A program made the position numbers and the translations under genes. A stretch of DNA of 7,455 bases from Blastocatellia bacterium (GTDB taxonomy: Bacteria > Acidobacteriota > Blastocatellia > Chloracidobacteriales > JADJPF01), in the NCBI GenBank assembly GCA_016789295.1, contig JAEUQL010000173.1, positions 1-7,455 on the forward strand, in the 5' to 3' direction. Position 1 is the stretch's first letter. Each line of letters begins with the position of its first letter. The notes under the pieces were generated by a model, which ran no database searches, was not told the origin of the DNA, and saw nothing but the letters and a program-made list of their open reading frames with translations. Positions 6,384 through 7,455 of this stretch are shown here, one piece after another.

Positions 6384-7455
6384 ATGGAGCCGATTAAACC
6401 TTATCTTTTAACTATAGTTACATTCCTTCCAGTGCTTGGTGTTATAGCCATGGTCTTACGAGACTCGATCATGGGTGAAGATGAAGAATCGACCAAGGGT
6501 ATTGCTCTTGCTACATCGATTCTCAATTTTCTTATCTCCCTTCCTTTGATAAGTCTATACAATGATCCAGGACTTACTATAAACAAAGTCTGGATAAAGA
6601 CTATGGCTGTCAACTACCACCTTCAGATAGATGGACTCAGTCTGTGGCTGGTTGTGCTGACAACCTTCCTTGTGCCAATCTCCATTCTTGCCAGTTGGAC
6701 ATCCATAAAGAAGCGGGTACGCGAATACATGATATTTATGCTTCTGTTAGAGACAGGAGTGATAGGCGTATTTCTGGCAATGGATATGATCTTGTTCTAT
6801 CTCTTCTGGGAAGTAATGCTTGTGCCAATGTACTTCCTGATAGGTGTTTGGGGTGGTGAGAGAAGAGTCTATGCGGCTATAAAGTTTGTAATCTATACAA
6901 TGATTGGAAGTTTGTTGATGCTTGTTGCAATGATTGGCCTCTATTTAGCACACGGCCAACAGATGGGCGAATATACTTTTGACATTGTCGTGATTACACA
7001 GAACCTCAAGCAGTTCAGCTTTCTTAGCACCAGCCAGCAAGTTTGGATGTTTGCAGCATTTGCACTTGCATTTATGATCAAGGTTCCGCTCTTCCCTCTA
7101 CACACTTGGCTTCCAGATGCACACGTTGAGGCTCCAACAGCAGGCTCGATAATGCTTGCAGGTGTACTGTTGAAGATGGGCACTTACGGCCTTTTTAGAT
7201 TCAATCTTCCAATGTTTCCTGAAGCCTCTCAAAAGTTTGCCTTTCCAATAATGGTTCTTGCTGTTATAGGAATTATCTATGGTGCTCTGGTAGCAATGGT
7301 GCAACCAGATGTAAAGAAACTTGTAGCATATTCTTCTGTAAGCCACTTGGGATTTGTAGTTTTGGGAACATTTGCCTTTACTGAGATAGGGATGCAGGGG
7401 GCACTCTATCAGATGCTGAATCACGGCATTTCTACAGGAGCACTTTTTTTGCTGG
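6384..7455 (+). CDS. nuoM: NADH-quinone oxidoreductase subunit M, 3'-partial
   Basis: Second antiporter-like proton-pumping subunit (ND4 family, related to MrpD), placed between NuoL and NuoN in the membrane arm. The first 357 residues are in the window and the frame is open at the end; the family is usually about 490-540 aa. Diagnostic residues: E143 in FYLFWEVMLVPMYFLIG (138-154), K233 in FMIKVPLFPLHTWLPDAHVE (230-249), K264 in GVLLKMGTYGLFRF (260-273), the block DVKKLVAYSSVSHLGF (309-324) and H347 in LNHGISTGALF (345-355). A polar stretch at 27-38 separates the first helices. A Shine-Dalgarno-like AGGA (6372-6375) lies 8 bases before the ATG. The gene begins 41 bases after the nuoL stop, with no terminator between them, so it should share nuoL's transcript. 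ATA is its commonest isoleucine codon (15 of 32 by my count). The next gene expected beyond the window is nuoN. Confidence 0.96.
   Translation, partial: MEPIKPYLLTIVTFLPVLGVIAMVLRDSIMGEDEESTKGIALATSILNFLISLPLISLYNDPGLTINKVWIKTMAVNYHLQIDGLSLWLVVLTTFLVPISILASWTSIKKRVREYMIFMLLLETGVIGVFLAMDMILFYLFWEVMLVPMYFLIGVWGGERRVYAAIKFVIYTMIGSLLMLVAMIGLYLAHGQQMGEYTFDIVVITQNLKQFSFLSTSQQVWMFAAFALAFMIKVPLFPLHTWLPDAHVEAPTAGSIMLAGVLLKMGTYGLFRFNLPMFPEASQKFAFPIMVLAVIGIIYGALVAMVQPDVKKLVAYSSVSHLGFVVLGTFAFTEIGMQGALYQMLNHGISTGALFLL

Overview
The window is one block of a respiratory complex I (proton-pumping NADH:quinone oxidoreductase) gene cluster. All genes are on the + strand, in the order nuoG (5' end cut off by the window) - nuoH - nuoJ - nuoK - nuoL - nuoM (3' end cut off). 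NuoG is the large iron-sulfur subunit of the peripheral arm. NuoH carries the quinone-chamber and proton-entry part of the membrane arm. NuoJ and NuoK link it to the antiporter-like pumps NuoL and NuoM. I see no RNA gene, mobile element, CRISPR array or foreign gene, and every sizeable ORF outside the six genes is a shadow of a nuo gene.

Layout. Positions 1-2066 encode NuoG; its reading frame is already open at base 1, and about 50-60 N-terminal residues lie upstream. Positions 2067-2296 are a 230-base spacer with a strong rho-independent terminator, a short dyad, an 11-base-phased direct repeat and a plausible sigma-70-type promoter. Positions 2297-4224 hold nuoH, nuoJ and nuoK, with gaps of only 23 and 3 bases. 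A 45-base gap with a small perfect hairpin precedes nuoL (4270-6342). After another 41 bases nuoM begins at 6384 and runs off the end.

Two points depart from the textbook locus. First, nuoI, which encodes the ferredoxin-like subunit carrying clusters N6a and N6b and normally sits between nuoH and nuoJ, is absent: the nuoH-nuoJ gap is 23 bases. Because NuoI is the obligatory electron bridge in complex I, it is probably encoded elsewhere (inference). Second, NuoG keeps a full eight-cysteine, two-cluster ferredoxin-like segment where Thermus and E. coli complex I keep the ligands for only one cluster (N4), and it also keeps the N7 motif. It therefore resembles the ancestral NuoG / formate dehydrogenase / hydrogenase form.

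Organism. This is a bacterium with a complete-type complex I, moderately AT-leaning DNA, Shine-Dalgarno sites before several genes, and an unusual preference for ATA isoleucine and CCA proline codons. The NuoG cysteine pattern argues against Proteobacteria and Thermus-like lineages. Acidobacteria or a non-photosynthetic cyanobacterial sister lineage are possible, but the phylum cannot be fixed from this sequence alone. I do not find a previously undescribed system here; the window is a mostly ordinary respiratory operon with a few structural oddities, listed as findings.
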